Source: Prosapia bicincta (taxonomy: Eukaryota; Arthropoda; Insecta; Hemiptera; Cercopidae). From it: a stretch of 64,000 nucleotides of DNA. The stretch lies in NCBI GenBank assembly GCA_036971475.1, contig JBAIZL010000005.1, positions 64,828,655 to 64,892,654 on the forward strand. The letters are read 5' to 3'. Within the stretch, counting starts at the first letter, position 1. Each line of letters starts with the position of its first letter. Positions 11,921 through 24,479 of this stretch are shown here, piece after piece. Below the pieces are notes generated by a model. The model searched no databases, was not told the origin of the DNA, and saw nothing but the letters and a program-made list of their open reading frames with translations. The position numbers and the translations under genes are program-made.

Positions 11921-14900
11921 GGTGGCGCAAATATTAATAGGAGCAATTGTCCCTGGGTGCAAGTGTCCCTGGGAGCAAATGTCACTGAGCGCAAATGTCC
12001 CTGGGAGCAATTGTCCCTGGGTGCAAGTGTCCCTGGGACCAATTGTCCCTAGGTGCAAGTGTCCCTGGGAGCAAATGTCACTGAGCGCCAATGTTCCTGG
12101 GAGCAAGTGTCCCTAGGAGCAAATGTCACTAAGCGCAAATGTCCCTGGGAGCAATTGTCCCAGGGTGCAAGTGTCCCTGGGAGCAAATGTCACTGAGCGC
12201 AAATGTCCCTGGGAGCAATTGTTCCTGGGTGCAAGTGTCCCTGGTAGCAATTGTCCCTGGGTGCAATTGTCCCTGGGTGCAAGTGTCGCTGGGTGCAAGT
12301 GTCCCTGGGACAAATGTCACTGAGCGCAAGTGTCCCTGGGAGCAAATGTCAATGACCGAAAGTGTCCCTGGGAGCAAATGTCCCTGGGTGCAAATGTCCC
12401 TCGGTGCAAATGTCCCTGGGTGCAAGTGTCCCTGGGTGCAAGTGTCCCTGGGACAAATGTCACTGAGCGCAAGTGTCCCTGGGAGCAAATGTCAATGACC
12501 GAAAGTGTCCCTGGGAGCAAATGTCCCTGGGTGCAAATGTCCCTCGGTGCAAATGTCCCTGGGAGCAAATGTCACTGAGCGCAAGTGTCCCTGGGAGCAA
12601 ATGTCACTGAGCGCAAGTGTCCCTGGGAACAAATGTCACTGGGACCAAATGTCACTGAGCGCAACTGTCCCTGGGAGCAAATGTCCCTGGGAGCAAATGT
12701 CACTGACCGCAAATGTCCCTGGGAGCAAATTTCCCTGGGTGCAAGTGTCGCTGGGAGTAAATGTCCCCGGGAGCAAGTGTCGCAAGCCGCAAATGTCGCT
12801 AAGAGCAAATGTCACTGAGGGCAAGTGTCGCTGGGTGCAAATGTCCCTGGGTTCAAGTGTCACTGAGAGCAAATATTAATGGGAGCAAATGTCACTGAGC
12901 GCAAGTGTCGCTGGGAGCAAATGTCACTGTGCGCAAGTGTCCCTGGGAGCAAATGTCCCTGGGTGCAAGTGTCCCTGGGAGCAAATGTCCCTGGGAGCAA
13001 GTGTCGCTGGAAGCAGATGTGACTGAGCGCAAGTGTCGCTGGGTACAACTGTCCCTAGGAGCAAATGTCTCTGAGCGCAAGTGACGTTGGGTACAAATGT
13101 CCCTGGGAACAAGTGTCGCAGGCCGCAAATGTCGCTAGGAGCAAATGTCACTGATTGCAAGTGTCGCTAGGAGCAACTGTCTCTGGGAGCAATTGTCCCT
13201 GGGAGCAAATGTCAATGAGCACAAATGTTCCTAGGAGCAAATGTCACTGAAAGCAAATGTCACTGAGCGCAAGTGTCGCTGGGAGCAAATGTCACTGAGA
13301 GCAAATGTCCCTGGGACCAAATGTCACTGAGCGCAAATGTCCCTGGGACAAAGGTCACTGAGCGCAAGTGTCCCTAGGAGCAAATGTCACTAAGCGCAAA
13401 TGTCCCTGGGTGCAAGTGTCCCTGTTAGCAATTATCCCTGGGTGCAAGTGTCCCTGGGAGCAAATGTCACTGAGGGCAAATGTCCCTGGGAGCAATTGTC
13501 CCTGGATGCAATTGTCCCTTGGACAAATGTCACTGAGGGCAAGTGTCCCTGGGAGCAAATGTCACTGAGCGCAAGTGTCTCTGGGAGCAAATGACACTGG
13601 GACCAAATGCCACTGAGCGCAAGTGTCCCTGGAAGCAAGTGTTGCTGGGAGCAGATGTCACTGAGCACAAGTGTCGCTGGGTGCAAGTGTCGCTGGGGGT
13701 AGATGTCACTTAGCGCAAGCGTCACTGGGTGCAAATGTCGCAGGGAGCAAATGTCACTGAGCGTAAGTGTCGCTGGAAGCAAATGTCAATCAGGGCAAAT
13801 ATCCCTGGGAGCAAATGTCACTGAGCGCAAATGTTCCTCAGAGCAAATGTCCCTGGGAGCAAATGACACTCAAGTGTCGCTGGGAGCAAATGTCACTGAG
13901 CGCAAGTGTCGCTGGGAGCAAATGTCACTGTGCGCAAGTGTCGCTGGGAGCAAATGTCACTGAGCGCAACTGTCTTTGGGAGAAAATGTCACTGAGCGCA
14001 AGTGTCGCTGGGAGCAATTGTCACTGTGTACAAGTGTCCCTGGGAGCAAATGTCCCTGGGTGCAAGTGTCCCTGGGAGCAAATGTCCCTGGGAGCAAGTA
14101 TCGCTGGAAGCAGATGTGACTGAGCGCAAGTGTCGCTGGGTGCAACTGTCCCTGGGAGCAAATGTCTCTGGGCGCAAGTGACTTTCGGTACAAATGCCCC
14201 TGGGAGCAAGTGTCGCAGGCCGCAAATGTCGCTAGGAGCAAAGGTCACTGATTGCAAGTGTCGCTGGGAGCAAATGTCACTGAGAGCAATTGTCCCTGGG
14301 AGCAAATGTCACTGAGCGCAAATGTCCCTGGGAGCAATTGTCCCTGGGTGCAAGTGTCCCTGGGACAAATTTCACTGAGCGCAAATGTCCCTAGGAGTAA
14401 ATGTCACTAAACACAAATCTCCCTGGGATCAAATGTCACTAAGCGCAAATGTCCCTGGGTGCATATGTCCCTGGGAGCAAATATCACTGAGCGCAAATGG
14501 GACAAATGTCACTGAGCGCAAGTGTCCCTGGGAGCAAATGTCACTGAGCGCAGTGTCCCTGGGACCAAAAGTCCCTGGATCAAGTGTCCCTGGGAGCAAG
14601 TGTTGCTGGGAGCAGATGTCACTGAGCGCAAGTGTCGCTGCGTGCAAGTGTCCCTGGGAGCGAGTGTCGCTGGGAGTAGATGTCACTTAGCGCAAGCGTC
14701 GCTGGGTGCAAATGTCACTGAGCGCAGTGTCCCTGGGACCAAAAGTCCCTGGATCAAGTGTCCCTGGGAGCAAGTGTTGCTGGGAGCAGATGTCACTGAG
14801 CGCAAGTGTCGCTGCGTGCAAGTGTCCCTGAGAGCGAGTCTCGCTGGGAGTAGATGTCACTTAGCGCAAGCGTCGCTGGGTGCAAATGTCCCTGGGAGCA

Positions 14901-16844
14901 AATGTCACTGAGCGCAAGTGTCCCTGGGAGCAAATGTCACTGAGCGCAAGTGTTTCTGGGAGCAAATGTCACTGTGCGCAAATGTCCCTGGGAGCAATTG
15001 TCCCTAGGACAAATGTCAATGAGCGCAAATGTCCCTAGGAGCAAATGTCACTAAACACAAATGTCCCTGGGAGCAAATGTCACTGAGCGCAAATGTCCCT
15101 GGGAGCAAGTGTCCCTGGGACAAATGTCACTGAGCGCAAGTGTCCCTGGGAGCAAATGTCCCTGTGTGCAATTGTCCCTGGTAGCAAATGTCACTGAGCG
15201 CAAGTGTCCCTGGGAGCAAATGTCACTGAGCGCAAGTGTCGCTGGGTGCAAGTGTCGCTGGAAGCAGATGTCAGTGAGCGCAAGTATCACTGGGTTCAAC
15301 TGTCCTTGGGAGCAAATGTCTCTGAGCGCAAGTGTCGCTGGGTGCAAATGTCCCTGGGTGCAAGTGTCCCTGGGTGCAAGTGTCCCTGAAAGCAAATGTC
15401 TCTGAGCGCAAGTGTGGCTGGGTGCAAATGTCCCTGGGAGCAAATGTCACTGAGCGCAAATGTCCCTGGGAGCAAATGTCACTGAGCGCAAATGTCCCTG
15501 GGAGCAATTGTCCCTGGGTGCAAGTGTCCCTGGGACAAATGTCACTGAGCGCAAGTGTCGCTGGGTGTAAGTGTCCGAGGGAGCGAGTGTCGCTTAGCGT
15601 AAGTGTCGCTGGGTGCAAATATCCCTGGGTGCAAGTGTCCCTGGGAGCAAATGTCTGTGAGCGCAAGTGTCGCTGGGTGCAAATGTCCCTGGTAGCAAAT
15701 GTCACTGAGCGCAAGTGTCCCTGGGAGCAAATGTCACTGAGCGCAAGTGTCGCTGGGTGCAAGTGTCGCTGGAAGCAGATGTCAGTGAGCGCAAGTATCA
15801 CTGGGTGCAACTGTCCTTGGGAGCAAATGTCTCTGAGCGCAAGTGTCGCTGGGTGCAAATGTCCCTGGGTGCAAGTGTCCCTGGGTGCAAGTGTCCCTGG
15901 GAGCAAATGTCTCTGAGCGCAAGTGTCGCTGGGTGCAAATGTCCCTGGGAGCAAATGTCACTGAGCGCAAATGTCCCTGGGAGCAAATGTCACTGAGCGC
16001 AAATGTCCCTGGGAGCAATTGTCCCTGGGTGCAAGTGTCCCTGGGACAAATGTCACTGAGCGCAAGTGTCGCTGGGTGTAAGTGTCCCAGGGAGCGAGTG
16101 TCGCTGAGCGTAAGTGTCGCTGGGTGCAAATGTCCCTGGGTGCAAGTGTCCCTGGGAGCAAATGTCTGTGAGCGCAAGTGTCGCTGGGTGCAAATGTCCC
16201 TGGTAGCAAATGTCACTGAGCGCAAGTGTCCCTGGGAGCAAATGTCACTGAGCGCAAATGTCCCTGGGAGCAATTGTCCCTGGGTGCAAGTGTCCCTGGG
16301 GCAAATGTCACTGAGCGCAAGTGTCGCTTGGTGTAAGTGTCCTTGGGCGCAAGTGTCCCTTGGAGCAAATGTCTCTGAGCGCAAGTGTCACTAGGAGCAA
16401 GTGTCCCTGGGAGCAAATGCCTCTGAGCGCAAATGTCGCTGGGTTCAACTGTCCCTGGGCGCAAATGTCCCTGGGAGCAATTGTCCCTGGGTGCAAGTGT
16501 CCCTGGGACAAATGTCACTGAGCGCAAGTGTCGCTTGGTGTAAGTGTCCTTGGGCGCAAGTGTCCCTTGGAGCAAATGTCTCTGAGCGCAAGTGTCACTA
16601 GGAGCAAGTGTCCCTGGGAGCAAATGTCTGTGAGCGCAAGTGTCGCTGGCCGCAAATGTCGCTAGGAGCAAATGTCCCTGGGATTAAATGTCACTGAGCG
16701 CAAGTGTCGCTAGGAGCAAATGTCCCTGGGAGCAAGTGTTGCAGGTCGCAAATGTCGCTAGGAGCTAATGTCCCTGGGAGCAAGTGTCACTGGGTGCAAA
16801 TCTCGCTGGGAGCAAGTGTCACTAGGTGCATCTGACGCGACACC
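11921..16844. repeat. ~4.9-kb array of 16-bp units derived from a MULE terminal repeat
   Basis: About 300 units of the type AAGTGTCGCTGGGTGC or AAATGTCCCTGGGAGC, often alternating with AAATGTCACTGAGCGC to make a 32-bp dimer. Larger blocks are duplicated: a ~260-bp block near 12907 recurs near 14000, a ~170-bp block near 14551 recurs near 14725, and a ~510-bp block near 15204 recurs near 15715. Sixteen is not a multiple of three, so three units encode 16 residues, and few stops arise on either strand. The many overlapping Cys-rich ORFs are therefore artefacts. The right edge ends GCATCTGACGCGACACC, matching the terminus of the MULE at 28110. Confidence 0.9.
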
Positions 16845-19744
16845 TATGCAAGTACCCAGGATAATATATTAATTGCCGATGTTAGAAATATATTGTTTTT
16901 GTTTGTGTTTTAAAACGTAGAGCATAATACAGTAAGGGTGTTAATACAGTAAGGGCGCAATAAATTTCTATAATACCGCCGCCAGAACCGCTAATGGGAC
17001 CCACATCTGGTGGAGGGTGTTATAAGTTTCTGCTTTGGGTTGCATTGTTCATCACATTTTATCTCCTAATTTTCCTAATTTTAACAACTATTGATTTCGC
17101 ATGATTATTATGTTTCTGCATTAGGTTGAATTCTTAATCTCATTTTATCTCCTTTTGTCCTTCCTTCAACAACTGTTTTCCCACCCTCTATAAATTCCTT
17201 GTTTCCTTAAATTGCTCGTTTTATCTTCTATTTGTCTTCTCTTTAACAACTGTTGTCTTCTCGAGCTTTATAAATGTTTTTGTCATTTTCCATTTTAATA
17301 ATTTTTGCTCTCAGTAACAACTCTTCTTTCATAAAACGAACTCTTTTTCGAGCAAATGACACTGTGTGCTTCCTCTTATGTCATCATAAAACTTTAGACC
17401 TATTCACTTGATTCCTAAAACTTTATGACATACAATATTTTCTCGCCTTGGCTTAACTCCAGGAAGCGTCAGCAACTCCCACAACCCCGAACCGAGCATA
17501 CGCTGCAAGTCAGCAGTCAATGGCGACCTATGTCATCGTTCAGCGGAACCGACGGTGTCCGGTGGATTTATTTCGTCACGCAGTCTACGCGCTTATTTCA
17601 TTGATTATGCCACAACGACTGTCGTCTTAATGGAACGTCTTTGGCTTCGAGATTCAAACGTTTTATGAGACGAACACTTGGATGCTAAAAAGACGAAATA
17701 GGAACGGTGACCATGAGTTCCGAAACAGTCCTGATTTTTAAATTTGTGTCCCGTAAAATAACATATTAGTTCCGAATTTCGACCGGACTTTAACTTTGAC
17801 TTATGCTTTCAAATCTTTGTCTGAGCAGTATAAAAATAAAGTATTGTGCAATCAAATATCTGAAATAGGCCTACGTTAATACGGTAAATTGGGATAAACC
17901 TTTTCTTTCCTAAATTTAAAATTTTAACCAATAAATAAGTATAACAGATTGTATTAACTCTAACTATTAAATTTTGTTGAGGAACAAAAATAGACCATTT
18001 TAAGCTATAGTTTTAATATAATATAAAATATGATACAATTTTAATAAATCTTTTGCTTTTGAACTTTCGTGGGTCTAAGTGTTTCTTACATTCTACTACA
18101 TCAAAAAGTAAGTTGTCCCGATTTCGACCAGTGTATATGGTCACTGTAGAAATAGGACATTTAAATGGCCCATAAATGAACAGAACTAACCTGGGTTACA
18201 AACGTATTATATAATAATAAGCTTAACAATAGAAAACTGGACATGAATTTTCTCTAAAAATATGCAATGGTAATTTGAATTCCACGGTAAAGACGTCCGC
18301 ATTAAAATTACATTTTTGGAAAGTGTGCACAGAAACGTAAAGATTTTGGAGACGAAAAGTAAAACTATTGGAAACATTTTGACACGACATACTACCCGCT
18401 TCAAAGATTTTTTTTCACTTTTATCGAGGCACTTTTGTGTGATCATGTTGTGATCGAGCTGCGCTGTTCGCCAAATTGTAAGAACAGGTTGTTTGGGAAT
18501 GCCAGCACCCATCTGAGCTGCGACCGCTTTTTAAATGTGGATTTGCAACGTGAACAGAATTTCAAGAACGATGATCTCCAATCATATGTCCGATCAAGCA
18601 TTCTCAACATACGGGCTTATATGATCGCAAAATACGAATGATAAATGGCGGGGTTGGTGGGAACTTCTTCTTGGATTCGCCAAGAGGAACTTGGAAAACA
18701 ATTGTTATCAGATTGATTCTGGTAACGGTTCGATCGGAAAATGACAGCCTTAGCCTGTGAAGTAATGCAAAATTAAACTTCTATGAAACGTATGCTTTAT
18801 TTTATTCCTCATTTCTCACCCATGGTGGCATAATGTGCCACACCAAAGTGTGCCAGGGTACAGCTAGTTATATATAATTTCTCATTATTATTTATGTTTA
18901 CTTAATTTAACAAGTCGCACAACTACCACGAAATAAGTAACATTGTTGCGTTCTTAGTCAAACGAACGTAAGAAATGAAGGGTTCGATTTCACACGAATG
19001 ACATTTCACAAAATGACCAGCTGTAATTGTTAACAGACATGGTTAGAATGATGGACGTGCTATTTTTAACATTGTTTTAATGAATAAATTTGAAATAAAA
19101 ACACGATTCCAGATAGGATTCCACGCGCCGTTATCCCAGATAGGACACTGCCTTCGAAATATTTCTATTTTCGTTCTAAAATCACAACCGGAATGCGGCG
19201 TCTTCACAACCAGAGCATGAAATGAAAAAGACATATTTCTTTTACACAAGAAACTGCGCCTCGAGATACCGGACGGCGGTAACCTGGCAAAATGCCAAGG
19301 GAAGTCGAAGCGGATATGTTTACAATACTGCGGTTCTGTGTCAAGGCCGTAAGAGAGAGTGTGTGAGCGTTAACACTTCGAAGTTTAACATGGAATAATT
19401 GGAGTTTCTGTAAACCGAAGCAATGACTAGTTTCTAGTGATCCATCTTAGTATTGGCGAGTTTTGTGTCTTGGGAGAAATCACCCCATAAAAAATCAGTT
19501 CGTTGTAAGTTATTACATTTCACTATATATTTTGTACAACCAAAAATATACCTAATATTCAATTAAAGGTATTCAGTAATATATTAGTAGTAAATTAATA
19601 ACATGTATATCAAACCTAATGTTTATACATTTTTTGTCATCACACAACAATAACAGATATTTTACATTCGAAACGAGTGTAAAGTAAAGCACACGTTCTC
19701 TATCAGGATCGATACCTACAACTTTCTACTTTTCTAAGATCTGA
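16845..19744. other. Unannotated stretch between two arrays
   Basis: Mixed composition, with GC-richer islands near 17460-17640 and 19240-19400. Short ORFs at 18207-18641 and 19043-19249 have no recognisable motifs and overlap on opposite strands. I see no splice-consistent gene structure. Confidence 0.4.
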
Positions 19745-22395
19745 CTAGATGTTATTTAGAATAAAAAGTAAGCTAACATCTCAGAGAATGCAATTTAGAG
19801 TAATACGTAAGCTCCACTTGGGAGGATGTTATTTAGAATGATAAGTAAGCTCTAACTACTGAGAGGTTGTTATTTTGAGTGATAATTAAGCTAACATCTC
19901 GGAGAATGCAATTTAGAATAATAAGTAAGCTATACTTGGGAGGATGTTATTTTGAATGATAAGTAAGTTCTAACTTCTGAGAGGATGTTATTTTGAGTGA
20001 TAATTAAGCTAGTATCACTGAGAATGTAATTTTGAATGATAAGTAAGTTATGGCTTAGGAGGACGTTATTTTGAATGACAAGTAAGCTCTAACATTTGGG
20101 AGGATGTTATTTAGAATGTTAAGTAAGTTAATACCTCAGATAATGTAATTTAGAATGATAAATAAGCTAGCACTTGGGTGGACGTTATTTTGAATGACAA
20201 GTAAGCTCTAACATTTGGGAGGATGTTATTTAGAATGTTAAGTAAGTTAATACCTCAGATAATGTAACTTAAAATGATGAGTAAGCTAGCACTTGGGAGG
20301 ACGTTATTTTGAATGACAAGTAAGCTCTAACATTTGGGAGGATGTTATTTAGAATGTTAAGTAAGTTAATACCTCAGATAATGTAACTTAAAATGATGAG
20401 TAAGCTAGCACTTGGGAGGACGTTATTTTGAATGACAAGAAAGCTCTAACATTTGAGAAGATATTATTTAGAATGGTAAGTAAGCTAACATCTCAGATGG
20501 TGTAATTTAGAATGATAAATAAGCTAGCACTTGGGAGGACGTTATTTAAATTGATAAATAAGATTTAATACCGGAGAGGATGTTAGTATGAGTAATAGGT
20601 AAGCTAATATCTCTGAGAATGTAATTTCGAATGATAAGTAAGCTAACAACTCAGAGGATGTTATTTAGAGTGGTGAGAAAGCTAACAACTCAGAGGATGT
20701 TATTTGGAGAGGTAAGTAAGCTAACAACTCAGAGGGTGTTATTGACAGTGGTAAGTAAGCTAACAACTCAGAGGATGTTATTGACAGTGGTAAGTAAGCT
20801 AACAACTCAGAGGATGTTATTGACAGTGGTAAGTAACCTAACAACTCAGAGGGTGTTATTTACAGTGGTAAGTAAGCTAACAACTCAGAGGATGTTATTT
20901 ACAGTGGTAAGTAAGCTAACAACTCAGAGGATGTTATTTGGAGAGGTAAGTAAGCTAACAACTCAGAGGATGTTATTTACAGTGGTAAGTAAGCTAACAA
21001 CTCAGAGGATGTTATTGTCAGTGGTAAGTAACCTAACAACTCAGAGGATGTTATTGACAGTGGTAAGTAAGCTAACAACTCAGAGGATGTTATTTACAGT
21101 GGTAAGTAAGCTAACAACTCAGATGGTGTAATTTAGAATGATAAATAAGCTAGCACTTGGGAGGACGTTATTTAAATTGATAAATAAGATTTAATACCGG
21201 GGAGGATGTTAGTATGAGTAATAGGTAAGCTAATATCTCTGAGAATGTAATTTCGAATGATAAGTAAGCTAACAACTCAGAGGATGTTATTTAGAGTGGT
21301 GAGAAAGCTAACAACTCAGAGGATGTTATTTGGAGAGGTAAGTAAGCTAACAACTCAGAGGATGTTATTGACAGTGGTAAGTAAGCTACAAACTCAGAGG
21401 ATGTTATTTGAAGAGGTAAGTAAGCTAACAACTCAGATGATGTTATTTACAGTGGTAAGTAAGCTAACAACTCAGAGGATGTTATTGACAGTGGTAAGTA
21501 ACCTAACAACTCAGAGGGTGTTATTTACAGTGGTAAGTAAGCTAACAACTCAGAGGATGTTATTTACAGTGGTAAGTAAGCTAACAACTCAGAGGATGTT
21601 ATTTGGAGAGGTAAGTAAGCTAACAACTCAGAGGATGTTATTTACAGTGGTAAGTAAGCTAACAACTCAGAGGATGTTATTGACAGTGGTAAGTAACCTA
21701 ACAACTCAGAGGATGTTATTGACAGTGGTAAGTAAGCTAACAACTCAGATGATGTTATTTACAGTGGTAAGTAAGCTAACAACTCAGAGGATGTTATTGA
21801 CAGTGGTAAGTAACCTAACAACTCAGAGGGTGTTATTTACAGTGGTAAGTAAGCTAACAACTCAGAGGATGTTATTTACAGTGGTAAGTAAGCTAACAAC
21901 TCAGAGGATGTTATTGACAGTGGTAAGTAACCTAACAACTCAGAGGGTGTTATTTACAGTGGTAAGTAAGCTAACAACTCAGAGGATGTTATTTACAGTG
22001 GTAAGTAAGCTAACAACTCAGAGGATGTTATTTGGAGAGGTAAGTAAGCTAACAACTCAGAGGATGTTATTTACAGTGGTAAGTAAGCTAACAACTCAGA
22101 GGATGTTATTTAGAGTGGTGAGAAAGCTAACAATTCAGAAGATGTTATTTGGAGTGGTAAGTAAGCTAACAACTCGGAGGATGTTATTTACAGTGGTAAG
22201 TAAGCTAACAACTCGGAGGATGTTATTTAGAGTGGTGGGAAAGCTATACATTCAGAAGATGTTATTTGGAGTGGTAAGTAAGCTAACAATTCAGAAGATG
22301 TTATTTGGAGTGGTAAGTAAGCTAACAACTCAGAGGATGGTATTTGGAGTGGTAAGTAAGCTATGACTAGTAGGACTGTCACCGTTATTTAGAAT
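19745..22395. repeat. 39-bp satellite, about 68 copies
   Basis: The homogeneous part (20631-22366) repeats a 39-bp unit containing GGTAAGTAAGCTAACAACTC and AGAGGATGTTATTTACAG. The left part (19745-20630) is a diverged version. Because 39 is 13 codons, runs of 166 and 369 codons stay open (SKLTTQRMLFTVV-type repeat). Their apparent starts are not convincing and no flanking gene signals exist. A block of about 626 bp is duplicated (20494-20650 recurs at about 21119-21266, including the atypical ACCGGRGAGG segment). Every unit carries GGTAAGT, a consensus 5' splice site. Confidence 0.93.
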
Positions 22396-23198
22396 GGTGA
22401 GTAAATAAAACAAGGGATGATTTATTTGCAAGGGTATATGTGCATAACAAACATTGTAAAAACATTGACAATAACACAGTTAACAGAATATTTTTTAAAT
22501 ATGTGTTTGCAACAACTGCATTGCTATTTCCTTTCTGTGCTTTTTTGCCGTTTAAAAATAGAATTTTAGTTTGAAATGTCCTACTGTGTTCAAATAAACC
22601 ATAAATACTTTCTTTTTTTGTTCTCCAAAAAGAACCAGGACTTTGAGTTAACGTTTCCGGAGTTTAAACAGCACTTTCTAAAAAATCTCATTAAAGGAGC
22701 TATTAAGAAACAAGCTGCAAACCCTGGTAGACTACATGCAGTCAGGTACTAGGCCATACATTATTCCTTAGAAATCGGTACTATTGTCATTTCAAAGCTG
22801 TCAACCGCGAACAATAGTTCAGTTTTATTTTCAAATGAAGCTGTGTGCCCAGGAAGTAAAAACGATTTTGTATTTTGTCCTAAAAAGCAAAACATGTGAA
22901 ATTATTTTGAACACATTATGAAAAACCTTTGCAGAATCTTTAAATTATTACAAAAATTATTTCCATTTTATTCTTCGCAGAGTTTAGTTTTTGTCAGTCG
23001 TACTTTTTCCAACGATTCATGAAGTAATTTTTGTTTATATGCCTATTAATTGCAGTAAATGTTTTCACCCTAAAAGTGTTAAGAGTTTTGTAAACATTTT
23101 TTTTAAAAAGTAAGAGTCGTGCGATTTCAACTCATTAATTTGATTTTGTGGTTCAATATAAGACCAATAAAAATCGATTCCGTCCATTCGTATGGACA

Positions 23199-23203
<5 letters not shown>
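22396..23203. other. Unannotated AT-rich stretch
   Basis: No gene, repeat or inverted structure that I can support. Confidence 0.45.

Positions 23204-23256
<53 letters not shown>
23204..23256. repeat. (TA)n microsatellite, left of foldback element
   Basis: Uninterrupted TA tract. A second TA tract (23415-23462) and a GT/G-rich tract (23474-23561, with a run of G near 23551) lie on the other side of the inserted element. Confidence 0.95.
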
Positions 23257-23258
<2 letters not shown>

Positions 23259-23409
23259 TTCTTTAATAATTTAAAACAACATAGGTTATTCAAATACAAG
23301 AATATTTATTAATTTATATCCAAAGCTTTTCGTTGGTAAACAGTACCAACATCATCAGGAATGAAAATTCATTGAATAACCTATGTTGTTTTAAATTATT
23401 AAAGAAGAA
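23256..23409. mobile_element. 154-bp foldback element with perfect 38-bp inverted ends
   Basis: Arms 23256-23293 and 23372-23409 are perfect reverse complements, beginning TTCTTCTTTAATAATTTA. The interior carries one hammerhead-like motif on the minus strand (23318-23362) and the word CAAATACAAGAATATTTATT, which recurs in the element at 33.3-33.7 kb. It splits a (TA)n tract, suggesting TA-rich target choice. It has no coding capacity. Confidence 0.85.
23318..23362 (-). ncRNA. Hammerhead ribozyme candidate (foldback element)
   Basis: On the minus strand: AUUC (stem I, pairs with GGAU at the other end, one G·U), CUGAUGA core, an extra U, stem II GUUGGUA/UACCAAC (7 bp) with a 5-nt loop, GAA, palindromic AAGCUU as stem III, and U at the cleavage position. 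All elements are in order. Confidence 0.6.
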
Positions 23410-23413
23410 AACG

Positions 23414-23461
<48 letters not shown>

Positions 23462-23639
23462 TCATATATAATTGTGTGTGTGTGTGTGGGTCTGTCTGTT
23501 TGTCTGTGTGTATGTGTGTGTGTGTGTGTGTGTGTGTCAGTGTGTGTGTGGGGGGGGGGTGTACGCGTGCGTGCGTGGATCCGTGTTATCTGTGACTGTG
23601 TGTCTTAATGTTGTAAAAAAAAATAGCTAGACTGGTTAA

Positions 23640-23800
23640 CTGTCAATGCGTTCGAATTGACAACATCGCATCCCTACCCCGCCACAGACACATTCCTATT
23701 CTACTTTAAATCAAAGTATAGCTCAGACGACTGTAATCCCCACTCCCTCTGGTCGATTTCACCTACGCAGAATGCTATTCTGTTTTAAATCAAACTATAA
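23640..23800. repeat. Dispersed repeat shared with 35700-35790
   Basis: Words such as CGCRTCCCTACCC, CAGAC and CCTATTCTRCTTTAAATCAAA occur in the same order here and at 35715-35790. A second TTTTAAATCAAACTATA lies at 23782. The element type is unknown. Confidence 0.5.
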
Positions 23801-24099
23801 CGTCCTTCCCCAATCCATACTCACAAATTACAATCTTTTTATAAGATTTTTTTAATACAGTTTTTCCGTAGTTTCTAAGTTATGTTGTAAATAATGTTGT
23901 CTAAACGTTTTTTGAGATTTAAGCACAGAGTTATACTTGTCTAGTTTAATCTTAATGAGCAACATCTGTTTATATGCTTAAATAAGATCACTTTTACAAC
24001 TTGCATTAATAACTTACACTTGTATACTTTGTAAATTTACACTACAAACAAAAGTTACCAGTGAGATAAATAAAATCAATCCCCCAAAATAAAAACTTT

Positions 24100-24250
24100 A
24101 TATCAACCCAACAACATTAACGTTCTTCCACAGTGGAAATCACCCATCCTTAATTTCCCAAAATCCGGCCCCATATCCCTACCGACAACTAGACTAACGC
24201 TGCGTATCACCAGGGGTCACATAACCTCTCCCTATTCTGACTGACTATTC
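24100..24250 (+). mobile_element. Diverged copy of a retroposon with CTGACTGACT tail
   Basis: CGCTGCGTATCACCAGGGG followed by CCTCTCCCT and a CTGACTGACT end parallels the 3' end of the copy at 56830-57044 and the insertion in the MULE transposase at 29260-29314. A simple-repeat 3' tail is typical of SINEs and some LINEs. Confidence 0.5.
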
Positions 24251-24479
24251 TCGATCACTGATGATTATTTACATCCTAATATACTCAACTTCACTTCTCT
24301 TAGGAATATTTGTAAATATTTCAGTTCATTTTTCTGCCTTTCTTAAAGTTAAAATATTTGTCTTCGTAGAGGCGTTTCGGATTAACTCCATTCTCAAAAC
24401 TTTAAACAGTACTGCGTCAACAAAGAAAAGTATTTTATTAGTAAAGTCAGAAAAATGTACTGAAATGTATATTTATTAT

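Noticed and set aside
11757..16601. Dozens of overlapping Cys/Trp-rich ORFs on both strands
   Set aside because: All are translations of the 16-bp array, open in several frames at once, with no start context, splice signals or non-repeat domain.
11212..16844. A single ~5.6-kb MULE spanning both termini and the array
   Set aside because: The 9-bp flanks (TTCCACTAT and TATGCAAGT) do not match, so the two ends may belong to different insertions.
20631..22366. Secreted or structural protein made of 13-residue repeats (166 and 369 codons)
   Set aside because: The 39-bp period automatically keeps the frame open. The same repeat decays outside it without coding constraint, and no promoter or signal peptide is seen.
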